Assembly (NCBI RefSeq): GCF_900637195.1
Contig: NZ_LR134356.1
Coordinates: 2,914,001-2,978,000 of the forward strand
Source: Mycolicibacterium aurum
GTDB lineage: Bacteria; Actinomycetota; Actinomycetes; Mycobacteriales; Mycobacteriaceae
Direction of reading: 5' to 3'
DNA: 64,000 nt
Below, in pieces: positions 8,951 through 17,528 of the stretch (positions are counted from its first letter, which is position 1; each line of letters opens with the position of its first letter). A program made the translations under genes and the position numbers. The notes below the pieces were generated by a model. The model was not told where the DNA came from, made no database searches, and was given only the letters and a program-made list of their open reading frames with translations.

Positions 8951-9403
8951 GTGGGCTATGTTTCCTCGGTGGCCGCACCGCGTCTCGACGATCAGTTGTG
9001 CTTCGCGCTGTACTCGGCTTCACGCGCCGTGACCATGGTGTACCGACCACTGCTGGACGAGCTGAACCTCACCTATCCGCAATACCTGGTGCTGATGGTG
9101 CTGTGGGAAGAGGAACCATGCACGGTCGGTCACCTGGGGGCTCGTCTCCATCTTGACTCCGGCACTTTGTCGCCGCTGCTGAAGCGGCTTGAGGCGAGCG
9201 GCTACGTCCGCCGCGTGCGAGCCGCCGACGACGAGCGTCGAGTCCAGATCACGCTGACGCCGGATGGCCGCGCCCTTGAGGAACGCGCCACGTGCATACC
9301 CGAACGACTGCTGGGATCCGGCGATGTCGAGTTCAGTGACCTCGCGGCGCTGCGCGACGCCGTGCGCGCGCTGGCCGAAACCCTCTACGCCCATTACCGA
9401 TAG
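8951..9403 (+). CDS. ohrR: MarR-family peroxide-responsive regulator, OhrR type
   Basis: 150 residues from GTG 8951 (an in-frame GTG at 8969 is the alternative). The N-terminal '[15 protein letters not shown]' carries the single reactive cysteine (Cys17 from this start) in the context diagnostic of OhrR. The winged-helix reads '[31 protein letters not shown]' and '[13 protein letters not shown]'. OhrR proteins repress an ohr/osmC gene until organic hydroperoxide oxidises the cysteine. No ohr gene is adjacent; instead a DoxX-like gene follows 21 bp downstream and an unknown gene lies divergently upstream. Confidence 0.82.
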   Translation: MGYVSSVAAPRLDDQLCFALYSASRAVTMVYRPLLDELNLTYPQYLVLMVLWEEEPCTVGHLGARLHLDSGTLSPLLKRLEASGYVRRVRAADDERRVQITLTPDGRALEERATCIPERLLGSGDVEFSDLAALRDAVRALAETLYAHYR

Positions 9404-9424
9404 GCCTACCCGGAAGGACGACGC

Positions 9425-9844
9425 ATGGCCGACCTGCCACCACCCCCGCCGACCACTCGCCTGCGCACCATCGCCCGGTATCTTCTTGCCGCGCAGATGA
9501 TCTTCGCCGGCTTCAGCCATCTGTTCTGGGCTCGCGAGGAGTTCCAGGCTCAGGTGCCGAACTGGGTACCGATCGACGCCGACGGCGTGGTGATGGCCTC
9601 CGGCGGTGTCGAGATCACCCTGGGCGTCGGCTTGGCGCTGCTGCGTCGTGACCGGGTGCTGGTCGGACGGCTGTTGGCCGTGTTCTTCGTGCTGGTCTTT
9701 CCGGGCAACGTGGCGCAATACCTCAACCACGTCGACGCCTTCAATCTCAACAGTGACACGAGTCGCTTCGTGCGCTTGCTGTTTCAGCCTGTGCTGATCG
9801 CCTGGGCCCTGTGGTCGACCGGGGTTCCCAAGAGCAAGCGCTGA
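9425..9844 (+). CDS. DoxX-like integral membrane protein
   Basis: 139 residues with four predicted membrane segments: about 20-38 ('IARYLLAAQMIFAGFSHLFW'), 57-72, 80-98 ('LLAVFFVLVFPGNVAQYL') and 112-130. The 'FAGFSHLFWAREEFQAQVPNWVP' stretch is typical of the DoxX/DUF417-like membrane family. It lies 21 bp after ohrR on the same strand with an AGGA-type ribosome-binding site, so it is probably co-transcribed with and controlled by OhrR. DoxX proteins in mycobacteria have been linked to redox and thiol stress defence; the role here is inferred. Confidence 0.75.
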   Translation: MADLPPPPPTTRLRTIARYLLAAQMIFAGFSHLFWAREEFQAQVPNWVPIDADGVVMASGGVEITLGVGLALLRRDRVLVGRLLAVFFVLVFPGNVAQYLNHVDAFNLNSDTSRFVRLLFQPVLIAWALWSTGVPKSKR

Positions 9845-9863
9845 CGGAGCAGGGCGCTCGCCA

Positions 9864-10358
9864 CTAACCGGCGGCCGCCGACGCGATGTCCGCGGCACTG
9901 ATCCCGGACAGATCGGGCACATTCTGCATGAGTTCGATGCGGGTCCCGTCCGGGTCGGTCAGGTAGATGAACCGGCCCGAGGCCGGGTCGTCGGCATCAC
10001 CGAGCACGGTCCGCGTCGTCTCGACCAAAGTCCCACCCGCGGCGAGGATGTCCTCGGTCAGGCCGTCCACATCTACGACCCGGAACGACAGATGGGTGAA
10101 ACCCAACTCCGTCATCGGCTTACGCACGCCGGACCCGGTGGTCGGAACGTCAACCCACTGCAACAGTTCGATGCGGATGTCGTCGCGGATCAGCATCGCG
10201 GACCGGAACTTCCCGTCCTGCTCCATGGTGGCCGCGACCTCATTGTTCTCGAAGTCGAGCTGGTAGAGCAGCGCGAACCCGAAGACCCGGGTGTAGAAGC
10301 GAACCGAACGGTCGAGGTCGGTCACACAGATGCCGATATGGGAGAAACCCTGAATCAT
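9864..10358 (-). CDS. VOC-family protein (glyoxalase / dioxygenase fold)
   Basis: 164 residues made of two beta-alpha-beta-beta-beta modules: 'FSHIGICVTDLDRSVRFYTRVFGFAL' at the start and 'GFTHLSFRVVDVDGLTEDILAAGG' in the middle, ending with 'RFIYLTDPDGTRIELMQ'. The metal ligands of the superfamily (His at 'SHIGI', Glu at 'RIELLQ', His at 'THLSF', Glu at 'RIELMQ') are all present, so a metal-dependent enzyme is likely. Substrate unknown. It converges with the DoxX gene. Confidence 0.85.
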   Translation of the reverse strand: MIQGFSHIGICVTDLDRSVRFYTRVFGFALLYQLDFENNEVAATMEQDGKFRSAMLIRDDIRIELLQWVDVPTTGSGVRKPMTELGFTHLSFRVVDVDGLTEDILAAGGTLVETTRTVLGDADDPASGRFIYLTDPDGTRIELMQNVPDLSGISAADIASAAAG

Positions 10359-10406
10359 GGCGGAAGTCTGACAGAGCCGGAGCTTCCGGCGGGAGGTAAT
10401 CGGGTA

Positions 10407-10871
10407 TCAGGACGACGTCGCGGCGGCCAACCGGCCGAGAGTGTCGGCGAGCTGATCCTCAGTGACCAGCGGGAATTTCACCTTCTCCAGCAACTTCTTG
10501 TCGGTGACCTTCGACCAGTCGTAGGTGTGACGCACCAACGTTTCATTGGGTCCCTGAGATTCCAACTCCCACAGCCACTCCCACCCCGGGGGCTCGTTGC
10601 CTGCGGGCGCGGTCTTCCAGGCCAGCAGCTTGTCCTTGGCGTACCCGGACACATGGTTGTCGGTCTTGTACTCACCGCCCATGTGGTCGCCCTGCATGTT
10701 CATCGTGAACACCTGGCCCACCGCCTGAATCCGATCGGCGTGGTCCACGCTGCGGATGAATCCCGAGCCGTCGAGCTCGTGGTGCCGCTCGGGGTTGGAG
10801 AGGATGTCGAAGACCGCGTCGACGGGCGCGTCGATGGTGCGTTCGACAGTGACCTTTGCGTTGTCGCTCAT
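10407..10871 (-). CDS. SRPBCC (START-like) family protein
   Basis: 154 residues from the ATG at 10871; a longer start at 10889 adds six unconserved residues. The N-terminus 'VTVERTIDAPVDAVFDILSNPERHHELDGSG' and the long C-terminal helix are typical of the polyketide-cyclase/SRPBCC hydrophobic-cavity fold. The family binds hydrophobic ligands; no catalytic residues can be assigned. It lies between a VOC protein and a DHFR-fold protein on the same strand with short gaps, possibly one transcription unit of small accessory enzymes. Confidence 0.8.
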   Translation of the reverse strand: MSDNAKVTVERTIDAPVDAVFDILSNPERHHELDGSGFIRSVDHADRIQAVGQVFTMNMQGDHMGGEYKTDNHVSGYAKDKLLAWKTAPAGNEPPGWEWLWELESQGPNETLVRHTYDWSKVTDKKLLEKVKFPLVTEDQLADTLGRLAAATSS

Positions 10872-10901
10872 ACCCCCACAGTGCCCCACAAGCCGCCGTT
10901 G

Positions 10902-11531
10902 CTAAACCACGGGCGGCCTTCGGCGGACCCGAAAGCGCAGATGCGCGACGCCCGGCGCCTCCAGTACGCGCTCGAGTTCGAGTTCGAGCGCTCCCGCGTC
11001 GAAGCCGTCGAACAGGCGCTCGCCGGACCCGAGTATCACCGGATTGACCTGCAGATCGATCTCGTCGACGAGTCCGGCCTTGAGCGCCTGGCGGGCACAG
11101 GATGCGCCGCCCGCGATGGAGATGGCCCGATCGCCGGCTGCGGCCACCGCCTGCGTATACGCCGATTCGATCCCGTCGGTGACGAAGTGAAAGGTGGTTC
11201 CGCCATCCATGGCGATGGGCTCGCGGGCAAAGTGGGTCAGGACGTACACCGGACAGTGATACGGCGGATTCTCACCCCACCATCCCGTCCACTCCGAGTC
11301 TCCCCAGTCACTACGGATGGGTCCAAACATGTTGCGGCCCATGATGGTCGCACCGATGCCATCCATCATGTCCGACACCACCTGCCGATTGGCCGGGTGG
11401 TCCTTGTCCGGACCGATGTGCCAACCGTGCAGCAGCTGACCGCCCACGCCGAGCGGATTGGCTTCGTCTTGATGCGGCCCCGCGACGTAGCCGTCGGCGG
11501 AGATCGACATCGACAGATTCGTTCTGGGCAC
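10902..11531 (-). CDS. Dihydrofolate-reductase-fold protein (RibD C-terminal domain family)
   Basis: 209 residues from a GTG at 11531, which has GGAG six bases upstream on the coding strand; the longer frame to 11567 lacks such a site. Family signatures: 'NLSMSISADGYVAG', 'IMGRNMFGPI', 'PVYVLTHFAREPIAMDGGTTFHFVTDGI', 'AGGASCARQALKAGLVDEIDLQVNPVILGSGERLF'. The GGG/GGA NADPH loop is retained. It is paralogous to the gene at 5110 but of the longer 'bifunctional deaminase-reductase C-terminal' type. Substrate unknown. Confidence 0.85.
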   Translation of the reverse strand: MPRTNLSMSISADGYVAGPHQDEANPLGVGGQLLHGWHIGPDKDHPANRQVVSDMMDGIGATIMGRNMFGPIRSDWGDSEWTGWWGENPPYHCPVYVLTHFAREPIAMDGGTTFHFVTDGIESAYTQAVAAAGDRAISIAGGASCARQALKAGLVDEIDLQVNPVILGSGERLFDGFDAGALELELERVLEAPGVAHLRFRVRRRPPVV

Positions 11532-11599
11532 AGTTTCTCCGATGCTGGTTTCCCGGTGGGACGCCATTCTGACTGCGCTGGGCCGCCGAACTCATCGGT

Positions 11600-12250
11600 T
11601 CAGAGCAACCACTGGGCCAATGGATGCACGAGGTATCTCAGCGAGAATGCCTCGTACACCGCGCCGACGACGAGCAGGACAGCGGCGGCCAGAGCCAGCC
11701 AACCCAGTTGCCGAAGCCCACGGGCATAACCTGACCGGCGGGTCTGGGCTCCGGCGGTACCCGGCCAGATCCAACTCCGGCTCAGCAGATACGCGCCCAG
11801 CAGCAGGACGATGTACGCCTGGAACTCGATGATCAGGGTGACGGAGTGCGGGATCAAGGCCACCCACCCGATGTCGCTCGCAGGGACGAGCGTCACGCCC
11901 GTGGTGACAGCCCACCACGCGAACAGTGCGATACCCGCGAAGGGCACGACCATCGACGGCAGGACGATCGTCAACAATCCCATCTTCACGGTGTTCACCG
12001 CGAGAATGGTGAGCGCGAAAAGCCACGGCGTGTTGATCAGCGACCGAACGAGGTCTGCTGTGCCGTCATCGGTCAGCCGGGTGTGCTGCGCCTGGCTGAG
12101 CTCCGGGACGAGAAGCCCGACGGCGAAGCCCACGGCGAACAGGCCGTACATGCTCGCGTTGAGGACGAGGTAGGCGCGTGCGTTTTCCCGGATGACCTGG
12201 AGAGGTCGCCGAGCGAGCTGTCCAGGTGTCGTCTGACTGGGCGATGTCAT
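11600..12250 (-). CDS. Polytopic membrane protein, SpoIIM-like
   Basis: 216 residues from ATG 12250 (12292 is an alternative that would intrude on the shared promoter). About five membrane segments: near 31-50, 80-100, 105-130, 135-165 and 185-205. The motif 'ALIPHSVTLIIEFQAYIVLLLGAYLL' and the C-terminal 'VLLVVGAVYEAFSLRYLV' resemble the 'PHG..E.PA' and 'EAF..P' signatures of stage II sporulation protein M family membrane proteins, which in mycobacteria have no sporulation role. It is divergent from the TetR gene across two operator copies, so it is the likely target of that regulator. Confidence 0.65.
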   Translation of the reverse strand: MTSPSQTTPGQLARRPLQVIRENARAYLVLNASMYGLFAVGFAVGLLVPELSQAQHTRLTDDGTADLVRSLINTPWLFALTILAVNTVKMGLLTIVLPSMVVPFAGIALFAWWAVTTGVTLVPASDIGWVALIPHSVTLIIEFQAYIVLLLGAYLLSRSWIWPGTAGAQTRRSGYARGLRQLGWLALAAAVLLVVGAVYEAFSLRYLVHPLAQWLL

Positions 12251-12314
12251 AACTGCTGTGGGTCCGTTCGTGGGGCGGCGAGACTCGCGCACGTCTTCGG
12301 GCGGGCCTGGGTGA

Positions 12315-12331
12315 CTAACACACCGTACTAG
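12315..12331. promoter_or_regulatory. Upstream TetR operator copy
   Basis: CTAACACACCGTACTAG, the weaker palindrome of a tandem pair; 12 of 17 positions match the second copy at 12338. Centre-to-centre distance is 23 bp, about two helical turns. Confidence 0.6.
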
Positions 12332-12337
12332 GACAAG

Positions 12338-12354
12338 CTAACACACTGTGCTAG
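12338..12354. promoter_or_regulatory. Downstream TetR operator copy
   Basis: CTAACACACTGTGCTAG is a near-perfect 17-bp palindrome: CTA/TAG ends and CACA/TGTG inner arms, with one mismatched pair at positions 4/14. It ends 14 bp before the TetR start codon, so it could autorepress the regulator and control the divergent membrane-protein gene. Confidence 0.65.
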
Positions 12355-12368
12355 TAGGCTCGGCACCC

Positions 12369-12956
12369 ATGGACACGCGGGAGAGGATTCTCAAAGCGGC
12401 TGCGGAGATGATCGCCGAGGACATCACCGCGACGCTCAGCGTGCGGGCCGTCGCGGCGCGCGCGGGCGTGAGCACGGGATCACTTCGATTCCACTTCCCC
12501 ACGCAGCGGGCGCTCCAGGACGAGGTGCTGGCAAGGATCTACGAGCACTTCGTCCCGGACGACCCCATCCGCGACAGGTCCCTGCCCGCGCGTGACCGGC
12601 TCGTCGCCTGCCTACGGCAGATGCTCGTGCCCGCCGGCGTCGGCGAACAGGCGCGCAGCGCGTGGGGGGCGGCATATCACGCGTTCATCGCACCCGAGCC
12701 GAGCGAGCAGGTCCGCACGGCGTACCTCGCTTACGAACGCGCGTCCGCTCGACGTATCGAATATTGGCTGGGCGTGCTCGCTGACGAAGGCGCACTCGCT
12801 CGCAGGGATCTCGGCCGAGACGTGCGATTCCTGCTCACAGTTCTCAACGGGCTGTCGGTCGAACGTGCCCTGCCCTCTGGCGATTCCGTCTTGAAGGCCG
12901 AAACCGATTCGCTCTACTTCGCCGCGGACGCGATCCTCGGGGCGAGCGCGTCCTAA
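12369..12956 (+). CDS. TetR/AcrR-family transcriptional regulator
   Basis: 195 residues from ATG 12369; the frame's earlier start at 12348 lies inside the operator. The N-terminal helix-turn-helix is clear: 'RERILKAAAEMIAE' then 'LSVRAVAARAGVSTGSLRFHFPTQRALQDEVLARI'. The C-terminal ~130 residues are the variable ligand-binding domain and resemble no member I can name. Tandem palindromes between it and the divergent SpoIIM-like gene are the likely binding sites. Confidence 0.9.
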   Translation: MDTRERILKAAAEMIAEDITATLSVRAVAARAGVSTGSLRFHFPTQRALQDEVLARIYEHFVPDDPIRDRSLPARDRLVACLRQMLVPAGVGEQARSAWGAAYHAFIAPEPSEQVRTAYLAYERASARRIEYWLGVLADEGALARRDLGRDVRFLLTVLNGLSVERALPSGDSVLKAETDSLYFAADAILGASAS

Positions 12957-13096
12957 TCGGCTGCAGCCGGTCCACACCGAATACCGGCCAGGGCATCGTC
13001 CGCCCCGGGTCCCCTGATGAGGCACGGACATTCGGCTCGCGTGCGGGTCCGCCTGCCCATCGCCCGTAGCCGGGTCTGTCCTGCGCCGGATAACGT

Positions 13097-13960
13097 GTGG
13101 GCGTGCAGTCATGGCATCGGGGCCGGCTCAGCGATCCCCAGGCTGCGCAGATCGTGCGCTGGCTCCCCCAGGTCCGCCTCCGCCGCGACGCGAGCTGGAA
13201 TCTGGTCGACACCGCCGTCCTGGACGTCGAATGCGCGACGGGTCGAGTCGTGATCAAGGCCGGCGGTCCGGCCAACCACCACATCGGCCGGGAGATCACC
13301 GCCTACGGCGGCTTCACCGACTGCCTGGCCCGCACCGGGCACGCACCCCGACTTCTGCATCACGACCGAACGCTCAACCTGCTCGTCGTCGATTACCTCG
13401 ACGGTTCGCTGGTGCAGGGGTCTGTCGCAGAGTCCACTCCCGCCACCTACCTGCAGGCCGGACGGCTCGCACGGGCGTTTCACGGACAGGGCGAGCGGAT
13501 CGCGCCGGAGTGGGACGCTGCAGCGGTAACCAAATCGCTTGCCTGGCTTGACAAACCGCACCGAATCCCGCCCCAGAGGGCGGCGGCGCTGCGCGCGATC
13601 CTGACAAGCCATCGTCCGCAGCAGGTCGTCGTGAGCCCTACCCACGGTGACTGGCAGCCGCGCAACTGGCTGGCCCACGACGGCGAGATCAAGGTCATCG
13701 ACTTCGGGCGCTTCGCGTGGCGGCCGGCCATGAGCGACCTCTGTCGGCTCGCCGCGCAGCAGTGGATGCACGACCCCCGACTCGAAGACGCGTTCTTCGA
13801 CGGATACGGCGATGACCCGAGAGCTCAGAACCGCAGCCACTGGCGCATGCTCGCCCTCCATGAAGCGATCGGCACCGCCGTATGGGCGCATCAGGTGGGC
13901 GACGAACCGTTCGAAAGACAGGGCCACCGCATGGTGTCCGACGCGCTGAGGCTGTTCTGA
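13097..13960 (+). CDS. Aminoglycoside-phosphotransferase-like kinase
   Basis: 287 residues from GTG 13097, with GTG 13103 equally possible; no clear ribosome-binding site decides. The C-terminal lobe has the APH catalytic loop 'PTHGDWQPRNWL' (HxDxxxxN pattern) and the metal-binding 'KVIDFGRF'. The N-lobe 'GRVVIKAGG' carries the ATP-binding lysine. Family members phosphorylate small molecules (antibiotics, sugars, choline). There is no sign that this is a dedicated resistance gene. Confidence 0.82.
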   Translation: MGVQSWHRGRLSDPQAAQIVRWLPQVRLRRDASWNLVDTAVLDVECATGRVVIKAGGPANHHIGREITAYGGFTDCLARTGHAPRLLHHDRTLNLLVVDYLDGSLVQGSVAESTPATYLQAGRLARAFHGQGERIAPEWDAAAVTKSLAWLDKPHRIPPQRAAALRAILTSHRPQQVVVSPTHGDWQPRNWLAHDGEIKVIDFGRFAWRPAMSDLCRLAAQQWMHDPRLEDAFFDGYGDDPRAQNRSHWRMLALHEAIGTAVWAHQVGDEPFERQGHRMVSDALRLF

Positions 13961-14037
13961 GTCCCGGCTTTTCGACGAGCAGGAGCGTGACCAGGGCTGA
14001 CTCAGCGCAGTCGTTGCAATGGCCATATCCTCGACGC

Positions 14038-14988
14038 ATGCCACACGGCGTCGACGCCCAGCCGTCGGCACGGCGCTGGCACGCGGTGGGCCTGACGGCG
14101 TACCTGGCGATGCTCATTCTGTACGCCGCGGCCGCATGGCATTCCGGCGTTGACGCCGGGGGCCGGGTGTTCTGGGTACTCGGCGGTGCAGCGATCGTGG
14201 CATGCGTGGCCGCCTCGATCGGCCGATGGTGCGGCTGGCAGCAGCGACGCGAGCTTCTGATCGCCTGGGCGGTAGCGTCTCTGAGCGTCACCACCGTGGT
14301 CGGACTGGTCGCGCCCACCGTCACCAGCGCGCTGCCGGGCACCATCACCATCACGTTCGCCTATGCGGGCCTCACGTGCCGCCGCGGTCGGTCCCTCGCA
14401 CTGGTTCCCCTCGGCATCGTGGCGTTCGTTGTAGGCGGCGCGAAAGATCTGCCCGATGCTCTCCCGACGGTGGTGGTGACGGCCATCATGTGGGTGCTGG
14501 TCGCCGAGGTGCCCGCCTGGCTCATCTCCCGGTTGGAGGCGCAGAGCGTGCTGCTGCGCACGGTCGCGGAAACCGACGCCCTCACCCGCCTCCTCAATCG
14601 GACCACCCTGCCCCGGCGATTGTCGGAGCACGCATCCACGTCCGCCGTCGTACTGATCGATCTGGACGGGTTCAAGCCGTTCAACGACCGCCACGGCCAC
14701 GCCGCCGGCGATCAACTCCTGGTTGCCTTCGCCGACGTACTCCGAGGGGCGGTCGGCGTCAACGACCTGGTGTTCCGCATCGGTGGCGACGAGTTCCTGC
14801 TGATCCTTGTCGGCGCGGATCGTGGTGCGGCCGAACAGCTCCTGGACGCGATACGGATGCGGTGGTCCGAGGCGGGTGAACCCGTGGGTTTCAGCGTCGG
14901 GATCGCCACCGGGGACAACGACGCCATGCGCATCGCCGACCACTGGATGTATGTGGACAAGCGCTCCCGCAGGCTGCCCGGGCAATGA
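14038..14988 (+). CDS. Membrane-bound diguanylate cyclase (GGDEF)
   Basis: 316 residues from ATG 14038. Five or six hydrophobic segments span about 15-170, followed by a GGDEF domain. The active-site motif is intact (GGDEF, residues 249-253, preceded by 'VFRI'), and 'DLDGFKPFNDRHGHAAGDQLL' holds the metal- and substrate-binding residues, so it should make cyclic di-GMP. The inhibitory I-site RxxD that normally lies just upstream of the GGDEF is absent (GVND), so product inhibition is not expected. No EAL domain. No obvious sensory domain besides the membrane part. Confidence 0.88.
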   Translation: MPHGVDAQPSARRWHAVGLTAYLAMLILYAAAAWHSGVDAGGRVFWVLGGAAIVACVAASIGRWCGWQQRRELLIAWAVASLSVTTVVGLVAPTVTSALPGTITITFAYAGLTCRRGRSLALVPLGIVAFVVGGAKDLPDALPTVVVTAIMWVLVAEVPAWLISRLEAQSVLLRTVAETDALTRLLNRTTLPRRLSEHASTSAVVLIDLDGFKPFNDRHGHAAGDQLLVAFADVLRGAVGVNDLVFRIGGDEFLLILVGADRGAAEQLLDAIRMRWSEAGEPVGFSVGIATGDNDAMRIADHWMYVDKRSRRLPGQ

Positions 14989-15032
14989 TGCGACGCCACC
15001 GGTCGGAACGGCTGTGACCCCGTCGCGGTAGC

Positions 15033-15623
15033 GTGGCGACGGTGAAATCCCGCTGTCGTCCTTCCGCCCTCGTCTTCGCCGCCGGAGCATTCGCCCTCGC
15101 CACCACCGCATGCGGTTCCGGAGCGGTTCCATCGTCGGTCGCCCAGACTCCGGCCGCCACAGCCGCGTGTCCGACGGCCTCGCCTGAGGACGGCGGCACA
15201 CCCGAGTGGACGCTGCCCGGAGCCACCGGCAGCGTCGCGGTGACCGGATCCACCGACACAGCAGCGCCCGCGGTGAGTGTGTCGCCGCCGTTCAGCGTGA
15301 CCGAGACCCAGGTGCACACGCTGCAGCCAGGGACGGGCCCGGTCGTCGCAGACACGGCCACCGTGTCCGTCTGCTACATGGGCGTCAACGGCCGGGACGG
15401 CTCGGTCTTCGACAGCAGCTACCAGCGGGGCGCCCCGGTGGACTTCCCGCTCGACGGTGTGGTGCCGGGATTCCAGAAGGCCATCGCCGGGCAGACGGTC
15501 GGCTCCACCGTCGCGGTCGCGATGACATCCGCAGACGGCTATCCCCAGGGCCAGCCTGGTGCGGGCATCCTGCCGGGCGATTCCCTGATCTTCGCGATCA
15601 AGATCCTCGGCGCGTCGTCCTAG
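15033..15623 (+). CDS. FKBP-type peptidyl-prolyl cis-trans isomerase, lipoprotein
   Basis: 196 residues (GTG 15033; GTG 15042 is a possible start). The signal peptide ends in a lipobox-like 'LATTAC', so the protein is probably lipid-anchored. A Thr/Pro/Ala-rich linker is followed by an FKBP domain over the last ~110 residues: 'VSVCYMGVNGRDGSVFDSSYQRGAPVDFPL', 'VVPGFQKAIAGQTVGSTVAVAM', 'LIFAIKIL'. FKBP isomerases assist folding of exported proteins. Two Cys lie in the mature linker and domain. Confidence 0.85.
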   Translation: MATVKSRCRPSALVFAAGAFALATTACGSGAVPSSVAQTPAATAACPTASPEDGGTPEWTLPGATGSVAVTGSTDTAAPAVSVSPPFSVTETQVHTLQPGTGPVVADTATVSVCYMGVNGRDGSVFDSSYQRGAPVDFPLDGVVPGFQKAIAGQTVGSTVAVAMTSADGYPQGQPGAGILPGDSLIFAIKILGASS

Positions 15624-15629
15624 GGCGCG

Positions 15630-16463
15630 TCAGAACAGATGTGGCGCCGCCGGCGTCACATCGTCGAGGAATGCGCTGATCATCGGCACCAACACCGCTG
15701 CCTGCCCCGAAATGCCGATATGGGACATCGCGGGCAGGACGGCCAGGCGTGCCCTGGGCGCCTGGGTCAGCACGCCCGAGGCAGCGGCGTCGTCGTCGAT
15801 GCCACCCCGCAGGCGGAACATCGCCACCGCGTGCTCAAGAGTCAGGGCGTCGGCATCGCCGACGATGACCATGGTCTTCGCGGTGATCGCGCGCAACTGC
15901 TGGTCGCTGATGTCCTGATCCTCGATGTTCAACACCTTCATCTTCTCCACATAGGCGTCGAAGGCTCCCGTATCCGACGTGTGCTCGCGGAACGCGGACT
16001 CGACCGCCGTGCCGGCGAATGCCTCGGCGGTGAGACCCGCCATCGACTCCGCCACCGACGGGTGCCAGCCCTCCCTGCGAAAGCTCGCCGACATTGCGAC
16101 CAACTTCCTCACCAGCGACGGGTGCCGGATGGCGAGCTGCAGAGCGACTCCCCCGCCCTGGGAGTAACCCATCACGTCCGCCCGCGGGACGGCCAAAGCG
16201 TGCAACAGCGCTGCCGCGTCATCGGCGAACTGCTCGTATGACATGCCCCGCGAGGTGTCACGGGTGCGCCCATGGCCCTGCTGGTCGAACACGATGACGC
16301 TGCGGCGGCCGGCGAAGCCGTCAACCCATGCGGTCATCGAGTCGGTCGCCATGAATGCGCCGGGAATCAGCAGCAACGGAGTGTGGTCGTCGTCGAGGTC
16401 GCCGTGCACCTCGTAATAGAGTGTCAGCCCGTTGATGGGCAGGTAGCCGCCCCGCGGTCGCAT
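15630..16463 (-). CDS. Alpha/beta-fold hydrolase
   Basis: 277 residues from ATG 16463, which has AAAGGG about seven bases upstream on the coding strand; the open frame to 16700 is not conserved. The nucleophile elbow is 'GYSQGGGVA', the acid 'IVGDADALT', and the catalytic His 'PAMSHIGI'. An oxyanion-region 'LLIPGAF' and 'VIVFDQQGHGRT' are typical of the epoxide-hydrolase/haloperoxidase-like group. Substrate unknown. It converges with the FKBP gene (6 bp). Confidence 0.86.
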   Translation of the reverse strand: MRPRGGYLPINGLTLYYEVHGDLDDDHTPLLLIPGAFMATDSMTAWVDGFAGRRSVIVFDQQGHGRTRDTSRGMSYEQFADDAAALLHALAVPRADVMGYSQGGGVALQLAIRHPSLVRKLVAMSASFRREGWHPSVAESMAGLTAEAFAGTAVESAFREHTSDTGAFDAYVEKMKVLNIEDQDISDQQLRAITAKTMVIVGDADALTLEHAVAMFRLRGGIDDDAAASGVLTQAPRARLAVLPAMSHIGISGQAAVLVPMISAFLDDVTPAAPHLF

Positions 16464-16625
16464 CGTGGCACCCTTTCCCTCGTATCCGATACCGGATAGA
16501 CACCCGCGCGGGGGCAAACTCATCGGTCGGGACGCGGATGCCCGACGCCCCATCTCAACCAGCGCCGAAAGTGTCGCGATGCCTTGTATTCTCAGCATCG
16601 AGCAGACGGGCGGGCAAATCGACAC

Positions 16626-17504
16626 GTGAATACGATCGTGAGCGCGGACAACGCCCGCGCCGGCGTCTTGATGGCGATCACCGCGCAGGTGTCCGTGCAA
16701 ATGGGGATGGCTGTCGCCGTGAGCCTGATCGATCAGATCGGCTCGGACGGCACGGCGTGGCTTCGGCTCTCACTGGCAGGCATTGTGCTGTTGCTCGTGG
16801 TCCGTCCCCGGCCATCGGCGTTCACCTGGCGCTCCTTCGGAATGTGTGTCGTACTCGGTTGCGTCACCGCGGCGATCACGTTGTTCTTCATGGCGTCGCT
16901 GGATCGGCTGGCCCTGGGTACCGCCACCGCATTGGAGTTCCTCGGACCGTTGGCCCTGGCCGTCCTCCACGGTCGTGGCCGTCACCGGCTGCTGTGGCCG
17001 GCGCTTGCCGCACTCGGCGTTGTGTTATTGAGCGAGCCCTTCACCGGCGGCATCGACCCCAAAGGGGCCCTGCTGGCCTTGTCTGCCGGAATCTGCTGGG
17101 CCGTTTATATTCTGCTCACCCAACGGGTCGGCGACGAGGTGGCCGGCGTCAACGGGTTGGCCGTATCGATGCCGATCGCCGGCGTGGTCTCCTGCTTTTT
17201 TGTTGATACAGCCGCGTTTTCGAAGCTCACTCCGCAGCTGCTGCTCGTCGGCTTCGGCATGGCGCTGCTGTTGCCGGTGCTGCCCTACGTACTGGAACTC
17301 CTGGCGTTGCGCAGGCTGACCACGGCGACGTTCGGCATCCTGATGAGTCTTGAGCCGGCGTTCGCTTTGGTGGTGGGCTTCCTGCTCCTGGACCAGGATC
17401 CAGGTCCGGTCGGCATCCTCGGGATCATCGCGGTGGTGGCCGCCGGCATCGGCGCCGCGCGCGGTGGTGGCCGCGAAATGGCTGTGCCCCTCGAGGTGGG
17501 ATGA
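16626..17504 (+). CDS. EamA/RhtA-family transporter
   Basis: 292 residues from GTG 16626 (GTG 16638 also possible). Ten hydrophobic segments form two EamA repeats, with the family signatures 'ALGTATALEFLGPLALAVL' and 'TFGILMSLEPAFALVVGFLLLDQ'. The closest functional relatives are RhtA-type threonine/homoserine exporters of the drug/metabolite transporter superfamily. It would export small metabolites across the inner membrane; the substrate cannot be assigned. Confidence 0.86.
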   Translation: MNTIVSADNARAGVLMAITAQVSVQMGMAVAVSLIDQIGSDGTAWLRLSLAGIVLLLVVRPRPSAFTWRSFGMCVVLGCVTAAITLFFMASLDRLALGTATALEFLGPLALAVLHGRGRHRLLWPALAALGVVLLSEPFTGGIDPKGALLALSAGICWAVYILLTQRVGDEVAGVNGLAVSMPIAGVVSCFFVDTAAFSKLTPQLLLVGFGMALLLPVLPYVLELLALRRLTTATFGILMSLEPAFALVVGFLLLDQDPGPVGILGIIAVVAAGIGAARGGGREMAVPLEVG

Positions 17505-17528
17505 CCTGAGGCAGTCCAGAATGGACGC

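Noticed and set aside
13103..13960. Aminoglycoside-resistance gene
   Set aside because: Only general APH motifs are visible; there is no mobile context or specific resistance signature.
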